DNA from: Verrucomicrobiales bacterium
Lineage (GTDB): Bacteria > Verrucomicrobiota > Verrucomicrobiia > Verrucomicrobiales > DEV007
Length of the DNA: 64,000 nucleotides
Direction of reading: 5' to 3'
Assembly: GCA_029213195.1 (NCBI GenBank)
Contig: JARGNI010000006.1
Span: 1-64,000, forward strand
In this document: positions 34,245 through 42,080 of the stretch, piece after piece
Layout: every line of letters begins with the position of its first letter
Numbering within the stretch: the stretch's first letter is position 1
Made by a program: the position numbers and the translations under genes
The notes under the pieces: model-generated
The model's input: only the letters and a program-made list of their open reading frames with translations
Databases searched by the model: none
Told to the model about the DNA's origin: nothing

Positions 34245-35666
34245 TTAGACTTCCACTTCCCAGCCGTCGCGGTATTCCCGCCTGATGAGAGCATCGAGCT
34301 CGGGGTGATTCTTCACCTTCATCTGCTCGGCATCCCACTCGATCTTCTTCCCGGCAGTGCGCTGGGCAAGGCATCCGAGGAGGACGGTTTCGGAGAATGG
34401 GCCTGCGTAGTCGAAATCCGACTGCCCGCGCTCGACTTTTCCATCGATGGCATCAAGCCATTCCTTGTAGTTGTCATTGTCGCGAGCCCTCGGGATGGAT
34501 GGCTCGGGAAACTCCATTCCATCGAGTGAGCTGCTCGGCTTCACCATCCAGGTGTCCTTGAAGCGGTCGAAGAAGAGCTTCCCTCGTTCTCCGATGATGA
34601 CACTGCCATACTTCCGGTAGTCGGCTCCCTCGAGAATCTTCTCGTTGGGGCGGTTGAATTCTCCAGGGATGAGACGCCAGTTCTCCGCATCAAACTTTGC
34701 GCCGATCTGACCATCATACCAATGAAGCTTGATGCCCTTGTCGGCAAAATCGTATTCGATCGTGGAGTTGATCGGGGCAGAGAGATCGGAATTCCCCTCC
34801 TGCTTCGCCTTGAGCGAGGTGGGTGAACCGAGATCGAGCGCCCAGTAGGGCATGTCCATGATGTGGCAGGCCATATCGCCCAGGGCACCGGTCCCGAAGT
34901 TCCACCATCCCCGCCACGCAAACGGAGCGATACGAGGGCTGTAGTCGACCCATTCGGCGGGACCGATCCACTGCTCCCAATCGAGACCGAGAGGAACTTC
35001 TTCCTTCTCCGGGGCGCTGCTGAAACCCTGGGGCCAAATCGGACGATTCGTCCACGCATGCACCTCGCTGACCTTGCCGAGGATTCCCGCCTGCACCAAC
35101 TCGACGACGCGTCTCATGTGGCTGTTGGCATGAGCCTGGTTGCCCATCTGGGTTTTGACCCCGGTCTCTCGTGCCACCTGGGTAAGGATGCGAGCCTCCC
35201 AGATCGAATGGGTCAGCGGCTTCTGACAGTAGACATGCTTTCCGGCACGCATCGCCTGCAGCGCAGCATGGAAGTGATGATGATCCGGAGTCGAGATCGT
35301 GACCGCGTCGATCTTATCTCCCATGTCCGAGATCATCTCCCGATAGTCGGTATAGAACTTGGCATCGGGAAATTTCTCACGGGCTTCGGTGATGGATTTG
35401 AGTCGGGACTTCGCACTCCCCGATGCCCCCGCCTGGCTGAATTTTTCAGCATCGACAATGTCGACGAGAGCGGCACAAGTCATCCCCGCCTTTACGGATC
35501 CCCCGATATCGGCCTTTCCCTTTCCACCCGATCCGATCGCTCCAAAATGAACCCGCGAGTTCGCTCCCCAGACATGGGAGGGAACAAACTGGAAACCAAA
35601 GGCGGAAGCCGCAGCCGTCTTGACGAAAGTGCGTCGAGTCGACGCGGGGGTGGATTCTTTTTTCAT
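34245..35666 (-). CDS. Tat-exported Gfo/Idh/MocA family oxidoreductase
   Basis: A 473-residue NAD(P)-dependent oxidoreductase of the Gfo/Idh/MocA family. TRRTFVKTAAASAFGFQF is a Tat signal, so the folded enzyme with cofactor is probably exported. The Rossmann domain follows (VHFGAIGSGGKGK; STPDHHHF; HVYCQKPLTHS, where the family EKP motif reads QKP). The C-terminal alpha/beta domain carries WRGWWNFGTGALGDMACHIMD. Such secreted members are abundant in this phylum and act on sugars or inositols. I chose the ATG at 35666 nearest the Tat motif; an ATG at 35687 is possible. Confidence 0.88.
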   Translation of the reverse strand: MKKESTPASTRRTFVKTAAASAFGFQFVPSHVWGANSRVHFGAIGSGGKGKADIGGSVKAGMTCAALVDIVDAEKFSQAGASGSAKSRLKSITEAREKFPDAKFYTDYREMISDMGDKIDAVTISTPDHHHFHAALQAMRAGKHVYCQKPLTHSIWEARILTQVARETGVKTQMGNQAHANSHMRRVVELVQAGILGKVSEVHAWTNRPIWPQGFSSAPEKEEVPLGLDWEQWIGPAEWVDYSPRIAPFAWRGWWNFGTGALGDMACHIMDMPYWALDLGSPTSLKAKQEGNSDLSAPINSTIEYDFADKGIKLHWYDGQIGAKFDAENWRLIPGEFNRPNEKILEGADYRKYGSVIIGERGKLFFDRFKDTWMVKPSSSLDGMEFPEPSIPRARDNDNYKEWLDAIDGKVERGQSDFDYAGPFSETVLLGCLAQRTAGKKIEWDAEQMKVKNHPELDALIRREYRDGWEVEV

Positions 35667-35810
35667 ACGTCGCGAAAGATGCCGCATTCGCTCGTTCAAG
35701 TCGATGACGTATTCGGGGAAGCGCTCCTGCCGTCCAACAGGGTTGGATCGAAGATCCAGACAGGGTTGCTCCCCCTTCGAACTGGTTCTGGAAAAAAGTT
35801 TCCATTTTTC

Positions 35811-35856
35811 TTGCTAGGATTACACCTGTAATCTAAAACGGATTACATCTGTAAGG
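35811..35856 (+). promoter_or_regulatory. Autoregulated blaI promoter with two BlaI-type operators
   Basis: A TTGCTA (35811-35816) and TAAAAC (35834-35839) are spaced exactly 17 bp. The spacer holds GATTACACCTGTAATC (35818-35833), an inverted repeat with perfect 7-bp arms and the TACA-N2-TGTA core bound by BlaI/MecI repressors. A second, partly degenerate copy, GATTACATCTGTAAGG (35841-35856), overlaps the expected transcription start and the AAGGA just before the blaI ATG. Repressor bound to the first site would occlude RNA polymerase. This strongly suggests autoregulation of the blaI-M56 operon. Confidence 0.85.
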
Positions 35857-35857
35857 A

Positions 35858-36253
35858 ATGAGCAAGAATCACGCCCCGAATATCTCCGATTCCGAGTGGA
35901 CCGTCATGCGGGTTTTCTGGTCGCGGGGAGAATCCACCTCCAGTGAGGTCATTGCCGCGCTCGCTTCGGAAACGGATTGGAAGCCCAAGACGATTCAGAC
36001 CCTGATTCGACGTCTCGTGCAGAAAGAGGCCCTGACTTATCAGAAGATCGGACGGGAGTATCTCTATCGTCCGGCAGTGGACGAACGCACCTGTGAGGAA
36101 GCCGCAAGCCGGCGATTTCTCGATCGGGTTTTCGATGGCAAGCTCGCTCCTTTCCTCGCCACTTTCGTCGAAAGCTCCAACTACTCGGAGGAAGAAATCG
36201 CTCAACTGAAACAGATCCTGGAAGAAGGAGGACCGGATGGAAACTCTGCTTGA
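35858..36253 (+). CDS. blaI: BlaI/MecI family transcriptional repressor
   Basis: A 131-residue winged-helix repressor. ISDSEWTVMRVFWSRGESTSSEVIAAL and WKPKTIQTLIRRLVQKEALTYQKIGREYLYRP form the DNA-binding domain (about 9-75), and the C-terminal helices (CEEAASRRFLDRVFDGKLAPFLATF) provide dimerisation and the region cleaved during induction in relatives. It is followed, with a 17-bp overlap, by an M56 membrane peptidase, the standard sensor partner. Two operators sit in its own promoter. Despite the name, the target in this phylum is usually not a beta-lactamase; here the next genes are a PSD1/DUF1501 pair. Confidence 0.92.
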   Translation: MSKNHAPNISDSEWTVMRVFWSRGESTSSEVIAALASETDWKPKTIQTLIRRLVQKEALTYQKIGREYLYRPAVDERTCEEAASRRFLDRVFDGKLAPFLATFVESSNYSEEEIAQLKQILEEGGPDGNSA

Positions 36254-38312
36254 ATCGCTCACTTCGTTCGCCTCGTGGGTCGGCCGGAATTCGCTCGAAT
36301 CCAGCCCGCTCATCGCTGTTTTTCTCCTCCTCGCTCTTGGCTTCGGTCGGCGACTTTCTCCCTCCTTGCGGGCCTGTTTGTGGACTGTGGTCGGACTGCG
36401 ATTGATCCTGCCTTTTGCCCCACCCAGTGCATTCAGCCTCTACAACCTCGCTCCGAAGAATGACAATGCAGTCGTGAGTGAAACCTTCCAGGTTCCCGCT
36501 TCCTCGATTCGAGAATCCGATCCTGCCCTGGCCTCGACCACTCCACTCCCGATCGAAGACTCCTCTTCAACACAGGTTCCTGAAAAAGCGGAATCTACCT
36601 GGAGTTGGACAACGGTCCTTTCGATTCTCTGGATTAGTGGAGCCATCGGACTGCTGGGATTCGCCCGGATGCGACAGAGGGCCACCGCGAGGATCGTCCG
36701 AAGCCTGGCTCCGATCTCAGATCCATCTCTCCAGGAACGATTCGAAGAATGTGCGGCCCGATCCGGCACTCGGAGTTCCCCGAGCCTCGTCGAAGGACCG
36801 AAGGGCTGCGGGGTCGCCGTCTTCGGATTTCTCCGTGTGACCCACCTGATCCTCCCACCTGACTTTGCAAAGCGATATTCGGAGCTGGAAATGCGAGGCA
36901 TCTTTCTCCACGAGCTCGCCCACATCCGACGACAGGATCTTCTCTGGAACTGGGTCGTGCTGCTACTTCAGGTGCTCCATTGGTTCAATCCTCTCGTCTG
37001 GATCGCAGGACGCCGTTTTCTCGCGGACAGAGAGGTTCTTTGTGATCGCGCCGCCCTTCGCAGTCTCCCAAAACAGGGACGCCGCGATTATGGCGCGGCC
37101 TTGCTCAAAGCCCTGGAATTCGGTCGCACTCCCCAGCCCTGTCCCGCCTTGGTCCCCTTTGTCTCTCGAAAATCCGAACTCAAACATCGCCTTTCCATGA
37201 TCATGAACCCCCAATCCAGAAACCTGAAACTGCAGTCCCTCGTTGCCCTGCTCGCCGCTCTCGTGGCCTTTGCAACCTTCACTTCTGCCCGAGCGGATGA
37301 CGAGCGAACAGAGTCCACCGAGCCACGTCGTGAAAGTCCCCGAGATGGCGACCGAGAATCGCCTGAGCGTTCACGCCCCGAGGGCGACCGGGAAAGCGGA
37401 GAACGTCGCGAAGGAGACCGCCCTCGAGAAGGCGATCGTGACGGCGATCGTCCGAGAGAAAGTGCCCGCGATGGAGACCGACCCCGTGAGGGAATGCGCG
37501 ACGGAGATCGTCCACATGAAGGTGCTCGTGACGGCGATCGTCCGAGAGAAAGTGCTCGCGACGGCGACCGACCCCGCGAAGGAGGGCTGCGAGACACTCC
37601 GGACGGAGGCGGCACTCTTCGGGTCAGCGTTCACCGCTCGGGCGTCGCCCTGGGAGATCGGAGGTATTCGAAGATGGCTGATTTCGAGGCGGCTCTTCGA
37701 GAGGCCGAAGGGAAGAGTGCCATCCTCTCCGCCGAACCCAATACCCCCTTCAAAACGGTCACCGCAGTGATGAACGCCCTGAAAAAAGCCGGAGTGGAAA
37801 ACGTATCCCTGGCATCGCAGGAAAGACGTGGTGACCAGGACCGGATGCGAGATGGCGAAGCGCCGCGCGAGGGCGATCGCCCTCGAGAAGGAGAGAGGGA
37901 TGGAGACCGCGATCGCCCCAGAGAAGGCGCACGCGATGGGGACAAGCCTCGCGAGGGAATGCGAGAAGGCGACCGCCCGCGAGAAGGCGACCGTCCCAGA
38001 GAGGGTGACCGCCCCCGAGAAGGAGAACGGGAAGGCGAAATGCGACGCAATGCGGAAGGTGAGCGAGGAACCGGGGAAAGAGCAACTGCCGATCTCGATG
38101 ATCGCGAGCTAGCGAAACTGACCCGCATCTATCGAGCCTACGACAAGGACGAGAGCGGTGGCGTCACCTTTCAGGAATGGGTCGCGATGAAGAATTACGA
38201 GCTCAGCGCCGATCAAGAGAAACGGGAGAAAGGCTGGTTCGATCAGGCAGATTCCAACGGAGACGGAAAGGTCACCTTGGGTGAATGGATCGACTGGAAG
38301 GCCAGTCAGTAG
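36237..38312 (+). CDS. M56 metallopeptidase sensor fused to an ExbD-like domain and EF-hands
   Basis: A 691-residue BlaR1-like membrane protein with an unusual outer part. Membrane segments lie near 22-38, 46-62, 122-142, 240-262 and 330-350. The zinc-peptidase motif HELAH is at 225-229, with RRQDLLWNW after it. After the last helix come five 10-residue repeats of the RDGDRPREG type (401-450), an ExbD/TolR-like domain (about 460-529: LRVSVHRSGVALGDRRYS, then PFKTVTAVMNALKKAGVENVSL), a second RPREGD-rich repeat region (about 540-605) and two EF-hand loops (636-647 DKDESGGVTFQE; 672-683 DSNGDGKVTLGE). No penicillin-binding sensor domain is present. It probably senses an envelope signal, perhaps calcium, and cleaves BlaI. 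Confidence 0.88.
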   Translation: METLLESLTSFASWVGRNSLESSPLIAVFLLLALGFGRRLSPSLRACLWTVVGLRLILPFAPPSAFSLYNLAPKNDNAVVSETFQVPASSIRESDPALASTTPLPIEDSSSTQVPEKAESTWSWTTVLSILWISGAIGLLGFARMRQRATARIVRSLAPISDPSLQERFEECAARSGTRSSPSLVEGPKGCGVAVFGFLRVTHLILPPDFAKRYSELEMRGIFLHELAHIRRQDLLWNWVVLLLQVLHWFNPLVWIAGRRFLADREVLCDRAALRSLPKQGRRDYGAALLKALEFGRTPQPCPALVPFVSRKSELKHRLSMIMNPQSRNLKLQSLVALLAALVAFATFTSARADDERTESTEPRRESPRDGDRESPERSRPEGDRESGERREGDRPREGDRDGDRPRESARDGDRPREGMRDGDRPHEGARDGDRPRESARDGDRPREGGLRDTPDGGGTLRVSVHRSGVALGDRRYSKMADFEAALREAEGKSAILSAEPNTPFKTVTAVMNALKKAGVENVSLASQERRGDQDRMRDGEAPREGDRPREGERDGDRDRPREGARDGDKPREGMREGDRPREGDRPREGDRPREGEREGEMRRNAEGERGTGERATADLDDRELAKLTRIYRAYDKDESGGVTFQEWVAMKNYELSADQEKREKGWFDQADSNGDGKVTLGEWIDWKASQ
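37437..37586. repeat. 30-bp coding repeat, five units, in the M56 sensor
   Basis: Five tandem 30-bp units encode RDGDRPRESA, RDGDRPREGM, RDGDRPHEGA, RDGDRPRESA and RDGDRPREGG. Units 1 and 4 are almost identical at DNA level. They form a highly charged linker between the last membrane helix and the ExbD-like domain. Confidence 0.9.
37851..38045. repeat. Second RPREGD-type coding repeat in the M56 sensor
   Basis: A less regular array of the same charged motif (units such as EGDRPR and GARDGDKPRE) between the ExbD-like domain and the EF-hands. Units are 15 to 30 bp, all in frame. The charge alternation of Arg, Glu and Asp suggests an extended spacer. Boundaries are approximate. Confidence 0.8.
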
Positions 38313-38359
38313 ACCTCTTCCCCGCTGTCAGAAGTTTCCTCGGCCCTGTTGTTCGCCGG

Positions 38360-40351
38360 ATGAAACCTTTTCTCACCGCTTCAGCGATCTCTCTGATGTT
38401 CCTGACCGCAGGAACCGGCGCGGAGATCACGAGCGATGACGACCTGCCCTGGTCCTTTCGTCCACTTTCCCGTCCAGAAGTCGACGCTGAAGCGTTCGGC
38501 TCCTGGCCACGCGATGACCTCGATTTTTTCATCGCGAGAAAACTCGCTGAGAAAGGGCTGCGCCCAAGTCAAGAGGCCGACCGTCGCACCCTGATCCGCA
38601 GGGCAGCTTTCGATCTCACCGGGCTCCCACCGACCCTCGAAGAGACGAAACAGTTTCTGCGCGATCCAGCCTCCGACGAGTTGGCCTTTGCCAAGGTCGT
38701 CGATGCCTATCTCGCCAGCCCCCGTTTCGGGGAGCGATGGGGAAGGCATTGGCTCGATGTGGCCCGCTACGCGGACAGTGTCGGCCGGACCTGGAATGCA
38801 CCTTTCGTCTACGCCTGGCGCTACCGGGATTGGGTCATCGAGTCCCTCAACGAAGACCAGCCCTAGGACGAGTTCATCACCAACCAGATCGCCGGAGACC
38901 TGGTCTCGGCCGATACGGTTGCCGAACGAAGGAAGCAAGTCATCGCAACCGGCTTTCTTACCCTCGGTTCTCTTTCGATCAACCAGGGAGGCCAAGAGAC
39001 ATTTCTGCTCGACCAGATCGATGACCAGATCGATGTCACGACTCGCGGATTTCTCGCATTGAGCATCGCCTGTGCCCGATGTCACGATCACAAATATGAT
39101 CCCGTGGCCCAGATGGACTACTACGCGCTGGCCGGCATTTTCTACAGCTCGTGGACCTATCCGGGACAGGCGCATGTCAGCGATCACACCAGTGCCGGAT
39201 ACATCGATCCCAAGATGCTGGTGCGTTTGCCTACGGAACCCGACGAGCCGATCGATCGAGTCCGATCCATCCCCAACGGAATCCATACCATGGGCGATCT
39301 GCGTTCGTTCGGAGGAAAGGCTCCCCCACCCTTCGATCTCGAACCGGACTGGGCCATGGGAATGCGCGATGGCAAACCCGTCAACTGCGCTCTTCGCGAA
39401 GGCGGGGTTGCCTGGGACGAAGGGGAAACGCCACGTCGAGGCGACTTCCGTATCCCCGGGCTGCCAGATTTCCCCCGAGTCCCGGATGACTCCAGCGGTC
39501 GCCTCGAACTTGCCCGCTGGATCACCGATCCGCGCAATCCGCTGACCGCGCGAGTCGCCGTCAATCGGATCTGGTATCATCTCTTCGGCCGGGGACTGGT
39601 CGAATCGATCGACAATTTCGGGCTAACCGGTCAGGAACCCACCCACCCCGAGTTGCTCGATCACCTTGCGACACGCTTCGTCGAGGGAGGTTGGTCCCGG
39701 AAGCAGCTGATCCGCTCCATCATCCTCAGTCGAACTTATCAACTGGGGAGCGGACACGACGCAAAAGCCTACTCGATCGACCCTGACAATACACTTTATT
39801 GGCGAGCGTCTCCCCGACGACTCGAAATGGAGGCACTCCGGGACAGCCTCCTTTTCACCGCCGGCGTCCTCGAAGAAGCCGCGCCCTCACCGGGCAACCT
39901 TGCAGGAAATGGAAGCCGGGGGCGTGGTCGCACGCGGAGCGAAATCGGATTTTCATCTCCCTATCGAACGATCTACCTCCCCGTGATCCGCGACTTCCTG
40001 CCCGACGAATACGGGGTCTTTGATTTTCCCGATCCCAGTTCCGTCGCCGGGCAGAGACATGTCACTACCGCACCGCCCCAGGCCCTCTTTTTCATGAACA
40101 GTCGTTTCGTGGAAGACTGCGCCTACGACTTGGCAGACCGGCTTTTCGACCTCGCCGAAGCCGAACCCGACCGCATTGACATCGCCTATGAGCTGATCCT
40201 GAATCGAAAGCCGGATTCGGAAGAACGAGAAGCTGCCGCACGGCTCATGGATTCGCTGGATACTTCTGGGCTCCAGGATTCCCAGGGGTATCGCTGGGCA
40301 ACCTTTCTCCAGTCCCTTTACGCATCGGCAGAGTTTCGCTATGTCCTTTGA
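38360..40351 (+). pseudogene. PSD1 (DUF1549-DUF1553) gene interrupted by one in-frame amber codon
   Basis: Reading from the ATG at 38360 gives a signal peptide (MKPFLTASAISLMFLTAGTGA), DUF1549, then TAG at 38864-38866. The same frame continues without any other stop for 494 codons: CARCHDHKYDP completes DUF1549, and DUF1553 runs to the stop at 40349-40351. The amber replaces the aromatic residue found at this position in the other two copies (PYDDF at 4806, PFDQF at 27318), so a single TAC/TAT to TAG change explains it. This copy lacks the N-terminal PSCyt1 haem domain and has no insert between the two DUFs. It may be a recent nonsense mutation, a sequencing error or suppressed readthrough. 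Otherwise it starts 47 bp after the M56 gene. Confidence 0.88.
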
Positions 40352-40363
40352 TTGCTGGCCTTC

Positions 40364-41692
40364 ATGATTTCACGCCGTCACTTTCTTTCCCCCTCGGGTC
40401 CTGCTTTCGGATCGCTCGCGCTCAGCGCCCTTCTCCCTCACTGGTCTTTGCGAGCCGCGGCCAACCCTCTCGCCCCGCGCCGCGGACATCATCCGGCAAA
40501 GGCGAAGGGGGTCATCTTTCTCTTCATGAATGGCGGCCCAAGTCATCATGAAAGCTTCGACTACAAGCCGGAATTGACGCGCGCTTCCGAGAATTCCTCC
40601 CGGCTCCTGCAACCCGCGCTGCAGTTCTCGCCGTCGGGCCAAAGTGGTCTCATGATCTCGGAAGCCTTCCCCGAGTTGGCCCGTCATGCCGATGACCTCT
40701 GTCTCCTCAACGGCATGAAAATCGGGACCAACGGTCATCACCAGGCTGTCGTACGCATGCACACCGGCAACGAAATGTTCGTTCGCCCTTCCATGGGGAG
40801 TTGGGTCGTTTACGGACTCGGCTCGGAGGCAGAGGACTTGCCGGGCTTCGTCACCATCGATCCCATCTCGAACCTCGGCGGAGCCGGAAATTACGGATCC
40901 GCCTTCCTCCCTGCCACCTTCCAGGGAACCCGCATCGGCAGCCAGTCTGGCGGCGTCCCCCACCTTTCCAACCAACGACTCACAAAAGCGGACCAGCGAA
41001 ACCAGCTCGATTTCATTCGTCGTTCCAACGAAAAGCTAATCGAAAGGATCCCGGGCATCCCGGAGTTCGAAGGCGTCGTCCAGAGCTACGAAATGGCGTT
41101 CAAGATGCAGTCTTCGATCCCCGAGACTTTCGATCTGTCCTCGGAGTCGCCGCAAATCCTCAAGCGCTATGGAATCGATCAGGGAGTGACCGCCGGGTTC
41201 GGAAGGCAGTGCCTCATGGCTCGCCGTCTCGCGGAACGCGGGGTGCGATTCATCCAGCTAACGAGCAACGGATGGGATCATCATGGCAACGTCGGAAAAG
41301 GGGTTCTCGACCGAGGGGCCGCCGTCGACAAACCCATCGCCGGTCTTCTCAGCGATCTCAAGGATCGAGACCTGCTCCGGGACACGCTCGTTGTCTGGGG
41401 TGGAGAGTTCGGACGAGGAGCCTACGAAGACAACGCGGGAGGTCGCGGCCACAACGGATCCGGGTTCACTTTCTGGATGGCCGGAGGCGGAGTGAAAGGG
41501 GGCCACGTCCACGGTGCGACCGATGAACTCGGCGCCGCGGCCGTCGAGGACGTGATGGATTTCCACGACCTTCATGCGACGATTCTTCACCTGCTGGGGC
41601 TCGATCATCGCAAGCTCACCTATCGCTATGCCGGTCGCGATTTCCGACTGACCGATACGGAGGGCAGGGTCGCGAAGAAGATCCTCGCCTGA
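40364..41692 (+). CDS. DUF1501 family secreted protein
   Basis: A 442-residue DUF1501 protein, shorter than the other two. MISRRHFLSPSGPAFGSLAL is a Tat-type signal; the ATG at 40364 is 12 bp after the stop of the broken PSD1 gene. Motifs: LFMNGGPSHHESFDYKP, SNGWDHHGNV, VVWGGEFGRGAY, GHNGSGFTFWMAGGGVKGG, FRLTDTEGRV. It appears intact. It would normally work with the upstream PSD1 protein, so if the amber codon is real the partner may be lost. Confidence 0.9.
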   Translation: MISRRHFLSPSGPAFGSLALSALLPHWSLRAAANPLAPRRGHHPAKAKGVIFLFMNGGPSHHESFDYKPELTRASENSSRLLQPALQFSPSGQSGLMISEAFPELARHADDLCLLNGMKIGTNGHHQAVVRMHTGNEMFVRPSMGSWVVYGLGSEAEDLPGFVTIDPISNLGGAGNYGSAFLPATFQGTRIGSQSGGVPHLSNQRLTKADQRNQLDFIRRSNEKLIERIPGIPEFEGVVQSYEMAFKMQSSIPETFDLSSESPQILKRYGIDQGVTAGFGRQCLMARRLAERGVRFIQLTSNGWDHHGNVGKGVLDRGAAVDKPIAGLLSDLKDRDLLRDTLVVWGGEFGRGAYEDNAGGRGHNGSGFTFWMAGGGVKGGHVHGATDELGAAAVEDVMDFHDLHATILHLLGLDHRKLTYRYAGRDFRLTDTEGRVAKKILA

Positions 41693-41788
41693 GCCATCTC
41701 CCTCATCGATTTTCTCGATACCTGCATATCACTTATCGATTTTTCAGATTTCGAGAAAAGGCTAGATTCAGGGTGTAACGGAAACCTC

Positions 41789-42064
41789 ATGAATCTCTTC
41801 TTCGCCATTACCGCCGGTGCTGCCATCCTTGGGTTGACCTTTCTTTTCTGCCTCCTGGGTCGCAGACATCCTGCCGTGCTCATCATCACGGGAGTCCTGT
41901 TCCTCTGCCTCGCACTCTTCACCATCTTCGGGTTTCTAGCCTCGGGGGAACTCTCCCCCCAGGAAGCCCTCCCCTGGAGGATCGGATACGGGACCTTCTT
42001 CTGTCTTTTCCTCGGCTCAGCGATCGCTCTTTTCCGAGGCGCCCGGAAGGCCCTCGTGAAATGA
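41789..42064 (+). CDS. Small membrane protein, three predicted helices
   Basis: A 91-residue hydrophobic protein with likely membrane segments at about 4-23, 29-52 and 66-84. I do not recognise a family. Length, strong hydrophobicity and a clean fit between the DUF1501 gene and rnr argue for a real gene. It converges on rnr with 16 bp between stops. Confidence 0.6.
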   Translation: MNLFFAITAGAAILGLTFLFCLLGRRHPAVLIITGVLFLCLALFTIFGFLASGELSPQEALPWRIGYGTFFCLFLGSAIALFRGARKALVK

Positions 42065-42080
42065 GGCTTCGCTTCACTAT

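Noticed and set aside
37400-38050. Possible CRISPR-like or non-coding repeat array
   Set aside because: Repeats are in frame, encode regular RDGDRPREG peptides and have no variable spacers; they are coding repeats of the M56 gene.
35858-38312. Beta-lactam resistance regulator
   Set aside because: The M56 protein has no penicillin-binding sensor domain and no beta-lactamase gene is nearby.
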